Shown here piece by piece: positions 11,657 to 21,321 of a stretch of 64,000 bases of DNA. The notes under the pieces are model-generated. The model saw nothing but the letters and a program-made list of their open reading frames with translations, did no database searches and was not told where the DNA came from. The stretch lies in contig JBAIAC010000014.1 of assembly GCA_037349315.1 (NCBI GenBank), forward strand, positions 23,227,001 to 23,291,000, read 5' to 3'. Source of the stretch: Chelydra serpentina (lineage: Eukaryota > Chordata > Testudines > Chelydridae). Each line of letters begins with the position of its first letter. The first letter of the stretch is position 1. The position numbers and the translations under genes were made by a program.

Positions 11657-13455
11657 ATGCCTCCACGTGCGAGACGAGCCCCAGTATGGAGCAATGGCGA
11701 GCTGCTGGACCTCATCGCTGTTTGGGGGGAGGAAGCTGTCCAGTCCCAGCTGTGACCCAGCCGGAGGAATTTTGATACTTTCGGCCAGATATCAAGGGCC
11801 ATGATTGAAAGGGGCCATGACCGGGACGCAATGCAGTGCAGGATAAAAGTAAAGGAGCTGCGGAGTGCATACCGCAAAGCCCGCGATGCAAACAAGCACT
11901 CGGGTGCTCCCCCCACAACCTGCCGATTCTACCAAGAGCTGGATGCAATACTTGGTGTTGACCCCAGTACTCTTCCGAGCACCACCGTGGACACGGGAGA
12001 GGAGGAGGAGGAGGAGGAGGGAGAGGTGGAGGAGGAGGGAGAGAAGGAGGAGGAGGAGGGGGTTGAAGAAAACAGAAGCGAGGGTGCTGTGGCTGGGGGA
12101 GACACCCCTGAGTCCCTGGGTGCATGCAGCCAGGAACTCTTCTCGAGCCAGGAGGAAGAGAGCCAGTCGCAGCAGCCGGTACGCGCTGAGAGAGAAAGAG
12201 AAGAACAGGTTCGCGGTAAGCAGCTTTTATTTTCGGGAAGGAGTTTTTTCGGTGTGTGGTCCTTGGGCGAGGAGGGTTTGGGCTGCATGCATGCCTAGAT
12301 GCGGAAGAGCGCATTGATGTGGTCTATCACATCGGAGAAATCGGCCACTGTAATCTCTTCGAAAGTCTCAGCCAGGACGTGGGCAATGTGCTTGCGCAGG
12401 TTCATTGGGAGAGCCGCCGTGGTCCTTGTCCCAGTCAGGGTAACGTGTCCGCGCCACTGTGCAGCGAGGGGCGGGGGGACCGTTGCTGCACACAGGCAAG
12501 CTGCATATGGGCCAGGGCGGAAGCCACATTGCAGTAGAAGACCCTCCCTTGCTTCCCCGGACACCCTCAGCAGCGAGATATCTTCCAGGACGAACTCCTG
12601 TGGAAAATGTGGGGATAGTGTTCAGTGTAGGTTCCCCCTGCAGCTGTTGGCTCTCCCCAAGGCACAGAAACCCGTCAGACAGTACATCCGCGAAACAATC
12701 AGTCCCCCTTTACCCTGTGTTTACTCACCATTTTGGGGCTCCCGTGGGTTCTGTACGCTCTGTTTGGGATGGGAAAATTGTGCTGTTTTGGAGACTGTGT
12801 GTGCCCTCCTTAACTGTGGGGGAATCATTGCTCTGTCTGGCATAAAACAATGATGCCTCTGTTAAGTGTTGCATTTTGCCTTCCAGATTCAACCTTGAGA
12901 TCTCAGCCATCCTTCTTATCACTGGCTGAGAGACTACAAAGGCTCAGGAAGAGGCCCAGAAGAACGAAAGAAGACATGCTGCAGGAAGTTATGAACCAGT
13001 CTCTTAAAGAGAATCAAAAGGCTCAGGAGTGGAGGGAGAATGAAAGCAGGCTCCGCCAGGAAAACGCAGCGGAGCGGCGGCAAAGCATGCAGCTCCGGCA
13101 GGAAAGCACAAAGGAGCTGATTAGCATCATGGCGCGCCAAGCGGACTCTATCCAGGCGCTCGTCGCCATGCATGCGGAGCAGTACCGCCCCCGCCCCCCC
13201 CTGCAGCCAGTGTCCCAAAACACTTGTGCCCCCATGTCACCACCTGCCCACTTCACCCAACATACTGGTTCTTATCGCCCACAGCAGATGCCCCCAACAC
13301 CTGTAGCTTCACCAGACAGCCCTGGAAACTACGAACCTTACCCACTGCACTCTACTCCCATCCCGAATTATAGACATCCTGAGGTCCAGCAGTCACTGCA
13401 CAGCACTCCAGACAGGAATCCCGAGTATGAAAGCAGGACATACCATACCCTGTGA
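11657..13455 (+). pseudogene. Harbinger Myb/SANT-like accessory protein gene (two exons, one stop)
   Basis: In Harbinger elements this protein binds the transposase and brings it to DNA and to the nucleus. Exon 1 is 11657-12215 and starts at ATG with MPPRARRAPVWSNGELLDLI, a trihelix/SANT-type opening. The domain continues through IERGHDRDAMQCRIKVKEL and the CRFYQELDAILG motif. An acidic Glu-rich stretch follows. The donor is GCG/gtaagc, and the acceptor ttccag/ATTC opens exon 2 at 12887. Both sides agree in phase 1. Exon 2 encodes a basic, Gln/Arg-rich coiled-coil-like region (RLQRLRKRPRRTKEDMLQEV) and a Pro-rich tail ending at TGA 13453-13455. The total is 376 codons. Codon 33 (11753-11755) is TGA, in a place where a CGA would fit, so it is probably CpG decay. 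The rest of the frame is open. A restart at Met 11801 would lose the first SANT helices. Confidence 0.85.
12216..12886 (+). other. Intron of the Harbinger Myb/SANT-like gene
   Basis: The intron has GT-AG ends (gtaagc ... ttccag) in phase 1 on both sides. It is GC-rich and contains an 89-codon antisense open frame (12295-12564) that ends in a protein-like stretch, NLRKHIAHVLAETFEEITVA. I cannot assign a function to that frame. Confidence 0.7.
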
Positions 13456-13545
13456 TCGAACCCTTCCCCACACCACCCACCACCCCCTTGCCCTTTCTGT
13501 CTCACAAGCAGTTGTGTTTCTTTTTAATACATGTGTTTTCTCAGT

Positions 13546-13551
13546 AATAAA
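13546..13551 (+). terminator. Poly(A) signal of the Myb/SANT-like gene
   Basis: AATAAA, 91 bp after the stop codon and just before the convergent transposase transcript ends. Confidence 0.7.
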
Positions 13552-13577
13552 CGGATTCTGTAGATGTGCAAACAATC

Positions 13578-13583
13578 TTTATT
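13578..13583 (-). terminator. Poly(A) signal of the transposase gene
   Basis: TTTATT on the + strand, hence AATAAA on the minus strand, about 145 bp after the transposase stop. The two convergent genes share a short intergenic segment. Confidence 0.65.
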
Positions 13584-13727
13584 ATTGCAAAAGGAAAAGA
13601 AAAACCTTAGCCCAGGAAAGAAACAGGCAACACAAGTGAGCTGAGCAAACACAAATCAGCTTAGCAAAGACAGATAACTGATAACATTGGAACCACTTTA
13701 CTTCAGGGTCGTGCAGGGCAGCACACA

Positions 13728-14975
13728 TTAGTGGTGGTTGTCAGCCTCAAATTTCTCCCTCAAGGCACCCCTAATCCTTGCAGCCCCACGCCGGGCCCCT
13801 CTAATAGCCCTGCTCTCTGGCTGTGCAAATTCAGCCTCCAGGTGTTGAACCTCTGAGGTCCACGCCTGAGTGAACATTTCACCCTTCCCTTCACAAATAT
13901 TATGGAGGGTACAGCAAGCGGATATAACCGCGGGGATGCTGTGTTCAGCCAAGTCCAGCTTCCCATATAGAGATCGCCAGCGGCCCTTCAAACGGCCAAA
14001 AGCACACTCCACAGTCATCCGGCACCGGCTCAGCCTGTAGTTGAACCGTTCCTTGCTGGTGTCAAGGCTCCCTGTGTAGGGTTTCATGAGCCACGGCATT
14101 AAAGGGTACGCGGGGTCTCCAAGGATCACAGTGGGCATTTCAATTTCCCCTACCGTGATCTTCCGGTCTGGGAAAAAAGTCCCGGACTGCATCTTCCGGA
14201 ACAGGGCAGTGTTCCGAAAGATGCGTGCATCATGCACCTTTCCGGGCCAGCCTGCGTTGATGTCAATGAAACGCCCACGGTGATCCACAAGCGCCTGGAG
14301 AACCATGGAGAAATACCCCTTCCGATTAATGTACTCGGCTGCTAGGTGGGGTGATGCCAGAATAGGAATGTGTGTCCCATCTATCGCCCCGCCACAGTTA
14401 GGGAAACCCATTTGTTCAAAGCCAGCCACAATGTCCTGCACGTTACCCGGAGTCACGGTTCTTCTGAGCAGGATTCGATTAATGGCCTTGCAAACTTGCA
14501 TCAGCACGATCCCAACGGTAGACTTTCCCACTCCAAACTGGTTCGCTACTGATCGATAGCAGTCCGGAGTTGCGAGCTTCCAGATTGCAATAGCCACCCG
14601 CTTCTCCACCGTCAGGGCAGCTCTCAATCTCGTGTCCTTGCGCCGCAGGGCGGGGGCGAGCTCCTCACACAGTCCCATGAAAGTAGCTTTTCTCATCCGA
14701 AAGTTCTGCACCCACTGCTCGTCATCCCAGACTTGCATGACAATGTGATCCCACCACTCTGTGCTGGTTTCCCGAGCCCAAAAGCGGCGTTCCACGGTGC
14801 ATAGCATGTCCGTGAATGCCACAAGCAAGTTAGTGTCGTACGCGTTTTGAGTGACAATTTCATCGTCATCGCCGGACTCCTCGCTGTCACTGTGGATCTT
14901 AAGGAACAGCTCGACTGCCAAACGTGACGTGCTGGCGAGACTCATCAGTATTTTGCTCACCAGGTCGGGATCCAT
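13728..14975 (-). CDS. PIF/Harbinger transposase (HARBI1-like DDE), intact
   Basis: A single uninterrupted frame of 415 residues starts at ATG 14975 (MDPDLVSKILMSLAS) and stops at TAA 13728-13730. It belongs to the DDE_Tnp_4/HARBI1-like family, which cuts and pastes the element through its terminal inverted repeats into TTA/TAA targets. The first catalytic Asp lies in GAIDGTHIPI. The second lies in VILGDPAYPLMPW and the Glu in MTVECAFGRLKGRWRSL. A helix-turn-helix-like segment (SVANQFGVGKSTVGIVL) precedes the catalytic core. The length is somewhat more than that of vertebrate HARBI1 (about 350). The N-terminal 90 residues are acidic and element-specific. It lies convergent to the Myb-like gene. 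All three acidic residues and the full frame are kept, so activity is possible, although its partner is broken in this copy. Expression cannot be judged from sequence. Confidence 0.95.
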   Translation of the reverse strand: MDPDLVSKILMSLASTSRLAVELFLKIHSDSEESGDDDEIVTQNAYDTNLLVAFTDMLCTVERRFWARETSTEWWDHIVMQVWDDEQWVQNFRMRKATFMGLCEELAPALRRKDTRLRAALTVEKRVAIAIWKLATPDCYRSVANQFGVGKSTVGIVLMQVCKAINRILLRRTVTPGNVQDIVAGFEQMGFPNCGGAIDGTHIPILASPHLAAEYINRKGYFSMVLQALVDHRGRFIDINAGWPGKVHDARIFRNTALFRKMQSGTFFPDRKITVGEIEMPTVILGDPAYPLMPWLMKPYTGSLDTSKERFNYRLSRCRMTVECAFGRLKGRWRSLYGKLDLAEHSIPAVISACCTLHNICEGKGEMFTQAWTSEVQHLEAEFAQPESRAIRGARRGAARIRGALREKFEADNHH

Positions 14976-15342
14976 TTTCCCGCTGACAGAAACGGAGCAC
15001 AGATCACGCTACAAAGAAACCGTTGAAAGATGGCGCACATTGTGGCCGGAAACACAGGGATTGCTGGGATGCGAAGCGATGCATCACGGGGCGTTGGGAC
15101 AGGACCCAGAATGCACCATACCCCACGCCCCCTTCCCACAACCCACGGCGCCAGAATTGGAAGAGGTGTTCTGTGGGATACCCGCCCATAATGCACCTCT
15201 CCCAAAACCGCTGCAAGTGCGGCAAATGTAGCCACGTCAGTGGTAGTAACTGCGCTGGTGGCTGCCAGTGTGGACAGGCTGCAGCGCATTCCCTACTCAG
15301 CTGTACGAACACGGGTTTAACTAACAGTGCTGTACATCTGCA

Positions 15343-15357
15343 AGTGTAGCCAAGGCC
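15343..15357 (-). repeat. Right terminal inverted repeat of the Harbinger element
   Basis: AGTGTAGCCAAGGCC, the exact inverse of the left end, followed by the TTA duplication. Confidence 0.95.
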
Positions 15358-15360
15358 TTA

Positions 15361-16836
15361 GGCTGCTTAGGCCTTTTTGGTGATGGCACAACCATGCACC
15401 AACTCCCAAAAGAACATAGCTGGGATTTCATCCCTCTCTCCCTCAAAATAAATACCTGCGTCTCTAGTAAGCACTCCCTCCTGGCATCCACTTAGGACTG
15501 CTGTGAGAACAATCTGAGTCTAGTCTGTGCTGTGGATCTTTTGGTGTGTGTTAAGCTTCTAGAGCAGTGGTGTCCAATAGAAATCCCATGCTGGCCACAC
15601 TTGTGGTTTTGAATTTTTCTTATTCGCCACATTATAAAAAAAGGATTAAAAAACATACTACAAATGATATTTCAACTATCAAAAATAAGTTGATATTACA
15701 AAAAAATATATTAATAGGTACTACTCACACAAAATTACCATATCCTAGCCACGTTAACAAGCTGTATATCAAAGCATGCAACCTTTTGTATGGTGTAAAA
15801 CCTTTATTCTCTTTTATACTTAATCATGTAAAGCACAAGAGAATACAGATAAAAAATAATGAACATCTCAAACTGCAAATGTCCCTCACTTTTTAGCTTA
15901 CCTGTCCCTTGTGAGTCCTTTGGGAACCATTAGGGTCCCAGAAGGCAGATAACCAAGATATCTCCTCCTCATTCAGTCTGCTGCATGCTAGCTTGCCTCC
16001 CTCCCTCATGAAACCCTTTATCCAGCATCTGTGACCTTGCTTTCTTCTGCCCCATGCTTCTTGTTCTGTTTCTGTGTGTGTTCATAAATTTTAAACCCCT
16101 TCTGGTCACCTGGCCTCTTTTGTTCTCCTCAGGGTAACTTCCACTGTTCACCTGCTTTCTTCTCTTCAGAGGAATCAGCTAAACAGGTTTTTCGAAGGTT
16201 TGGTGGTGGTTTTTTTTTGTTTTTTGCATAACCTTGTGAGGTCTAAGTACTATTGTTAACCTTAAATGTTTCTCTTTGTATCTGTCTGGGATGCACATGC
16301 TAAAGGCACTGTCAGTAATAATGGATTCACATACATATAGACACTCACAATCGAGCAGTTTTTTTCATAATATAACTTAACAATATCAGTTAGATTTCAT
16401 AAGTGGTATAGATATAGCCCCAATTAATCACATATGGGTAAAAATATAAGAAACCGGAGAAGGAGAAAGATATTTACTACTATCTCTTGCTTTCTATTAA
16501 AAATCTGTTTACCACAATGGCTATAATACAATACCCAGTTTTCTTTTCTTTTTCCCCTTTAACTACCTCGTCCCCTATAGCCTTTCCCAACCATCTGTAC
16601 CTTGGCCACGAAGTTCTTTCAGCCTTACTGTTTCCCTTCCAGGCCTTCTGTTCTGGGCTTGTTTAAACTTTTCACCTTAAGAAACTGAACAGAGAGCCCT
16701 AAAAAGCTACCTCTACTTTGATTGGCTGCTAGCCTCAGAACATCTCATGTCAATAAATGTCCCCATAGCTTCTGAGAGACTCTCCAACCTGTCACCATCT
16801 TTCACTGCCCTCTTACTCTAAGATATATCATCCTGA
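15361..16836. other. Intergenic DNA, mostly unrecognised
   Basis: An AT-rich stretch. Near 15553 the words CAGTGGTGTCCAATAGAAA and CTGGCCACACTTGTGGTTTT resemble the left end of a diverged hAT-type repeat, but no right end was found. The 109-codon open frame at 15567-15896 has no family resemblance and lies within this suspected repeat. Confidence 0.4.
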
Positions 16837-17120
16837 GGCTGTCTACATTGCAACTAGACACCCACAGCTGGCCTGTGCCAGCCGGCTTTGGTCTGTGGGG
16901 CTCAGGCTGTGGGGCTGTTTCATTGTTGTGTAGACTTTCGGGCTAGGGCTGGAGCCCAAGTTCTGCACCCCTCCCACATCGCAGGGTCCTAGAGCCCAGG
17001 CTCCAATCTGAGCCCAGAAGTCTACACAGCAATGAAACAGCCCCACGGTCCAAGCCCTGTGAGCCCAAGTCAGCTGGCATGGATGAGCCATGGGTGTCTA
17101 GTTGCTGTGTAGACATACCC
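16837..17120. mobile_element. Harbinger-type MITE, 284 bp
   Basis: Inverted ends GGCTGTCTACATTGCAACTA and, inverted from the right, GGGTATGTCTACACAGCAAC extend into a longer palindrome (CTAGACACCCA on both sides). Flanks are TGA and TTA, a mutated 3-bp duplication. Internal GC-rich words are also repeated in inverted form (GTCTGTGGGGCTCAGG-like). No coding capacity. Confidence 0.75.
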
Positions 17121-17510
17121 TTAGTCCCCTTTCTTCTACTCAGTAAGAGTAATTTCTTTGTTAATCAACTTGCATTTAATATCTGGGAATATAGCTTCAT
17201 TATTTCTATTGCAACTTATACAGTATTTAAGTGTCAGAGGGGTAGCCATGTTAGTCTGTATCCACAAAAACAGCGAGGAGTCCGGTGGCACCTAAGACTG
17301 ACAGATTTATTTGGGCATAAGCTTTCGTGGGTAAAAAACCCACTTTATGTGAATTGAGTGAAAATTACAGATACAGGAATAAATTATACTGGCACATGAA
17401 GAGAAGGGAGTTACCTTACAAGTGGAGAACCAATGTTGACAAGGCTAATTTAGTCAGGGTGGATGTGGTCCACTCCCAATAATTGATGAGGAGGTGTGTG
17501 TCAATACTAA

Positions 17511-17806
17511 GGGCTGGTCTACACTAACCCCCCAATTCGAACTAAGATACGCAACTTCAGCTACGTGAATAACGTAGCTGAAGTCGAAGTGTCTTAGTTC
17601 GAATGAAAAGGTACTTACCTGGGGTCCACACGCGGCGCGCAGGCTCCCCCGTCGACTCCGCTTACTCCGTTCTTGGAGTAGGATTACAAGCGTCGACAGG
17701 GTAGCACTTCCTGGTTCGATTTATCGCGTCTAGACAAGACGCGATAAATCGAACCCAGAAGATCGATTGGACTCCTCCAACGCGACGCATAAGTATAGAT
17801 GTACCC
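17511..17806. mobile_element. Harbinger-type MITE, 296 bp, nested in the PLE
   Basis: Ends GGGCTGGTCTACACTA and, inverted, GGGTACATCTATACTTA lie between TAA duplications (17508-17510 and 17807-17809). It contains two internal hairpins, around CTTCAGCTACGTGAATAACG (17553) and GATTTATCGCGTCTAGACAA (17718). PLE sequence resumes on both sides, so the PLE is older. Confidence 0.9.
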
Positions 17807-18354
17807 TAAGAGAGGGAAAATTGCTTTTGTAGTGAGCCAGCCACTCCCAGTCCCTATTCAAGCCCAAATTAATGGTGTTAAGTTTGCAAATGAATTGTAG
17901 CTCTGTAGTTTCTCTTTTGAAGTCTGTTTTTGAAGGTTTTTTTGTTGAAGGATGGCTACTTTTAAATCTGTTGTTGAATTTCCAGGGAGATTGAAGTGTT
18001 CTCCTACTGCCTTTGTATGTTACCATTCCTGATGTCTGATTTGTGTCCATTTATTCTTTTACATAGAGACTGTCCGGTTTGGCCAATGTACATAGAAGAG
18101 GGGCATTGCTGGCACATGATGGCATATATCACATTAGTAGATATGCAGGTGAAAGAGCCCCTGATGGTGTGGCTAATGTGGTTGGGTCCTCTGATGGTGT
18201 CACTAGAGTAGATATGGGGACAGAGTAGGCAACGGGGTTTGTTACAGGGATTGGTTCCTGGGTTAGTGTTTCTGTGGTGTAGTGTGTAGTTGCTGGTGAG
18301 TATTTGCTTCAGATTGGGGGTCTGTCTGTAAGCGAGGACTGGCCTGCCTCCCAA
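17807..18354 (-). pseudogene. PLE GIY-YIG endonuclease region
   Basis: Read on the minus strand from 18354, a Cys-rich linker (CNKPRCLLCPHIY) is followed by NVIYAIMCQQCPSSMYIGQT and GQSLCKRINGHKSDI. This is the Penelope form of the GIY-YIG nuclease, which nicks the target for reverse transcription. The first frame ends at 18004. A second frame (about 18000-17810) carries the C-terminal part, recognisable by LNTINLGLNRDWEWLAHY, so a frameshift separates them. The MITE then interrupts the end. Confidence 0.85.
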
Positions 18355-18753
18355 GGTAAGTGAGAGTGAGGGACCATTTTCCAGGATAGGTTGTAGATCG
18401 TTGTTAATGTGCTGGAGAGGTTTAAGCTGGGCTGTACGTGATAGCCAGTGGTGTTCTGTTATTTTCCTTGTTGGGGCTGTCCTGTGGTAGGTGACTTGTG
18501 GGTACCCATCTCGCTCTGTTAATCTGTTTCCTCACTTCCCCAGGTGGGTATTGTAGTTTTAAGAATGCTTGATAAGGATCTTGTAGGTGTTTGTCTCTGC
18601 CTGAGGGATTGGAGCAAATGTGGTTGTATGTTAGGGCTTGGCTGTAGTAGACAATGGATCGTGTGATGTGTCCTGGATGGAAGCTGGAAGTATGTAGGTA
18701 AGTATAGCAGTCAGTAGGTTTCTGGTATAGGGTGGTGTTTATGTGACCATTAC

Positions 18754-19560
18754 TTATTTGCCCTGCAGTGTCCAGGAGTAGATCTCTTGTGTGGACTGGT
18801 CTAGGCTAAGGTTGATGGTGGGGTGGAAATTATTGAAATCCAGGTGGAATTCTTCAACGGCCTCCTTCCCCTGGGTCCATATGATGAAGATGTCATCAGT
18901 GTAGCGCAAGTAGATGAGGTGTGCTAGGGAACGAGAGCTGAGGAAGCGTTGTTCTAAGTCAGCCATAAAAATGTTGGCATACTGTGGGGCCCTGTGGGTA
19001 CCCATAGCAGTGCCGCTGACTTGAAGGTATATATTGTCCCCAAATGTGAAATAGTTGTGGGTGAGGACAAAGTAACAAAGCTCAGCCACCAGGTGTGTTG
19101 TGGCCTCATCAGGGATACTGTTCCTGACAGCTTGTAATCCATCCTCGTGTGGAGTATTGGTGTAAAGAGCTTCTACATCCATGGTGGCTAGGATTGTGCT
19201 TTCAGGAAAATCACCAATGCATTGTAGTTTCCTCAGGAAGATATCTCGAAGATAGCTAGGAGTGGTGGTAGCATAGGGTCTGAAGAGAGAGTCCAAATAG
19301 CCAGATAATCCTGTTGTAAGAGTGCCAATGCTGAGGTGATGGGGCGTCCAGGATTTCCAGGTTTATGGATCTTGGGTAGCAGATAGAATACCCCTGGTCG
19401 GGACTCTAGGGTTGTGTCTGTGTAGATTTGTTCCTGTGCTGTAGCAGAGAGTTTCTTGAGCAGATGGTGTAGTTTCTTTTGGTACTCCTCAGTGGGATCG
19501 GAGGATAGTGGCCTTTAGAATGTGGTATTGGCGCCTCCTCATGAATTATTGGGATTGGAC
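18754..19560 (-). pseudogene. PLE reverse transcriptase region
   Basis: On the minus strand the frame 19296-18754 shows the RT core. It includes DVEALYTNTPHEDGLQAV, GTAMGTHRAPQYANIFMADL and the catalytic-type box LRYTDDIFIIW. Upstream, in another frame, RPGVFYLLPKIHKPGNPGRP is recognisable near 19370-19410, so frameshifts separate the parts. The N terminus is missing. The enzyme copied the element's RNA at the nicked target. This copy is dead. Confidence 0.88.
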
Positions 19561-19781
19561 CACATCCACCCTGACTAAATTGGCCTTGTCAGCACTGGTT
19601 CTCCACTTGTAAGGTAAGTCCCTTCTGTTCATGTGCCAGTATATTTATGCCGGTATTTTGTAATTTTCACTCCATGCATCTGAAGAAATGGGTTTTTTAC
19701 CCACGAGAGCTTATGCCCAAATAAATCTGTTAGTCTTTAAGGTGCGACTGGACTCCTCATTGTTTTTGTGGTATTTAAGTG

Positions 19782-20126
19782 CTGACAATAGGTGGGAATG
19801 GGGTCAGATATTAATGTGACTTTGTTTTTGGCTTCTGGATACAGAGTTGTGATGGCTGCATCCAGTGAGAGAGAGGGATTTACATAATCACAAATTATTA
19901 TTTCTCAATAACCATGCAAAGATTATGCAGATTAGACTCGCGTCAACCATGGTGCAGGGAATTGCGTAACTGCAAAATGATTGTACCTTTACAGTCAGTA
20001 ACTGTACATCTTCCCTTTACTCTGGCTGAGAATTCCATTTCACGATAATGAAATTTAAGTATCAAACAGATCTGATTTTAAAAATGTATGTGTTTTTGAT
20101 GCAGTGCTTGTGAAGGAGAGGTGTTT
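19782..20126. other. Intergenic DNA, nothing recognised
   Basis: No gene or transposon end was recognised in these 345 bp. Confidence 0.5.
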
Positions 20127-20134
20127 CCTTACAC

Positions 20135-21313
20135 CAGGAGTGGGCACATTTTTTGGCCCGAGGGCCACATTGGGGTGGCAAAACTGTATGGAGGGCCGGG
20201 TAGGGAAGGCTGTGCCTCCTCAAACAGCCTGGCCCCCTCTCCCTATCCGCCCCCTCCCACTACCCGCCCCCCCTCAGAACCTCCCACCCATCCAACTCCC
20301 CCGCTCCTTGTCCCCTGACCATACGCGCCGACTTCAGTCGGCGCCGGTGGGTGCTCGTGCCTCCAGCCTCGCCCCAACACCACCCCCGGCCCCGCCCCCA
20401 TTCCACCCCTTCCCCAAATCCCCACCCCTGTCTCCTCCCCTGGGCGTGCTGCATTTCCCCTCCATCCCTCCCCGGCTTGCAAGCCTGGGTGGGAGGGGGG
20501 AGAAGCAGCAAAGCACCCACCGGCAGCTCCCCGCCGGCCCCCACGCCCAGCTCACCTCCGCCTCTGTCTCTGCCTCCCGAGGCACCGCCGCTCCGCTTTT
20601 CCTCCCTCCCAGGCTTGCTGCGCGCCAAATAGCTGGCGTGCGGCAAGCCTGGGAGGGAGGAAAAGCAGAGTGGCGGTGCCTCGGGAGATGGAGGCGGAGG
20701 TGAGCTGGGGGCGGGGCGGGGAGCTGCCGGTGGGTGCTCTGCACCCACCAATTTTTCCCCGTGGGTGCTCCAGCCCCAGAGCACCCATGGAGTCGGCGCC
20801 TATGCCCCTGACCCCACCCTCCCGAGACCCCCCCCCTGCCCCTAACCACCCCTGGGATCCCACCCCCTATCCAATGCCCCCTGCTCCCTTTCTCCTGACT
20901 GCCCCGACCCATATCCACACCCTGGGACAGGCCCCCCGGGACTCCCACACTTATCCAACCCCCCCTGTTCCCCGTCCCCTGATCGCTCCCTCCCCCCGCC
21001 CCCAGAACCTCTGCCCTATCCAACCGCTCCCTGTCCCCTGACTGCCCCCTGGAACCCTCTGCCCCTTATCCAACCCCCCGACCCCCTTACTATGCCTCTC
21101 AGAGCAGCATGTCTGGCAGCCATGTGGCCCGTCCGGAGCCAGACACGCAGGAGCGCTCAGCCCTGCCGCCCAGAGCACTGCCTGCACGGCGGCGAGGCTG
21201 CGGGGGAGGGGGACAGCGGGGGAGGGGCCGGGGTCTAGCTTCCCCGGCTGGGGCCGGACAGGGTGATCCCATGGGCCGGATGTGGCTCGCGGGCCACAGT
21301 ATGCCCACCTCTG
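20135..21313. mobile_element. hAT-type non-autonomous element, 1.18 kb, GC-rich
   Basis: Ends CAGGAGTGGGCACATTTTTT and, inverted, CAGAGGTGGGCATACTGTGG lie between perfect 8-bp duplications CCTTACAC (20127-20134 and 21314-21321). The subterminal words GGCCCGAGGGCCACAT and GGCTCGCGGGCCACAG are also inverted. The interior is C-rich on + with many long but meaningless open frames. A second hAT element is nested at 20320-20804. No transposase is encoded. Confidence 0.92.
20320..20804. mobile_element. Foldback hAT-type element nested in the first
   Basis: Ends CATACGCGCCGACT and, inverted, CATAGGCGCCGACT differ at one base. The 8-bp duplications CCCCTGAC lie at 20312-20319 and 20805-20812. Inside, two arms of about 110-117 bp (20511-20627 and 20631-20740) form a near-perfect palindrome around CGCGCCAAATAGCTGGCGTG. 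No coding capacity. Confidence 0.88.
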
Positions 21314-21321
21314 CCTTACAC

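Larger units (their letters stand above)
11254..15357. mobile_element. PIF/Harbinger DNA transposon, 4.1 kb, nearly complete
   Basis: Perfect 15-bp terminal inverted repeats GGCCTTGGCTACACT bound the element. It is flanked by the 3-bp TTA duplication (11251-11253 and 15358-15360) that is diagnostic of the superfamily. It carries the two standard Harbinger genes in convergent orientation: a Myb/SANT-like accessory gene on + (11657-13455, two exons, one nonsense codon) and a DDE transposase on - (13728-14975, intact). Poly(A) signals for the two transcripts lie 30 bp apart (13546 and 13578). Near the left end, palindromic CAGCGCTGCA words occur three times (about 11298, 11341, 11363), as does an internal copy of GGCTACACTCG (about 11319). 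These are plausible subterminal binding sites. The copy looks young because the transposase frame is open and the TIRs are identical. Confidence 0.95.
17234..19770 (-). mobile_element. Penelope-like retroelement (PLE), decayed, with nested MITE
   Basis: The element is flanked by an exact 11-bp target duplication GTATTTAAGTG (17223-17233 and 19771-19781). On the minus strand it encodes, in order, a reverse transcriptase remnant and a GIY-YIG endonuclease, the domain order that defines Penelope-like elements. Both ends carry the same block in opposite orientation, including ACAGATTTATTTGGGCATAA and a GTGGGTAAAA word. The left end has an extra TCAGAGGGGTAGCCATGTTA segment. Several frameshifts and stops make it inactive. 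A Harbinger MITE (17511-17806) was inserted later. Confidence 0.9.

Noticed and set aside
11712..12314. 200-codon minus-strand frame opposite the Myb-like exon
   Set aside because: It is the antisense shadow of the Glu-rich stretch, giving Pro/Ser runs; the + strand carries the recognisable SANT-like protein.
15567..15896. 109-codon Lys/Asn-rich frame
   Set aside because: AT-rich low-complexity translation within a suspected diverged repeat; no motif.
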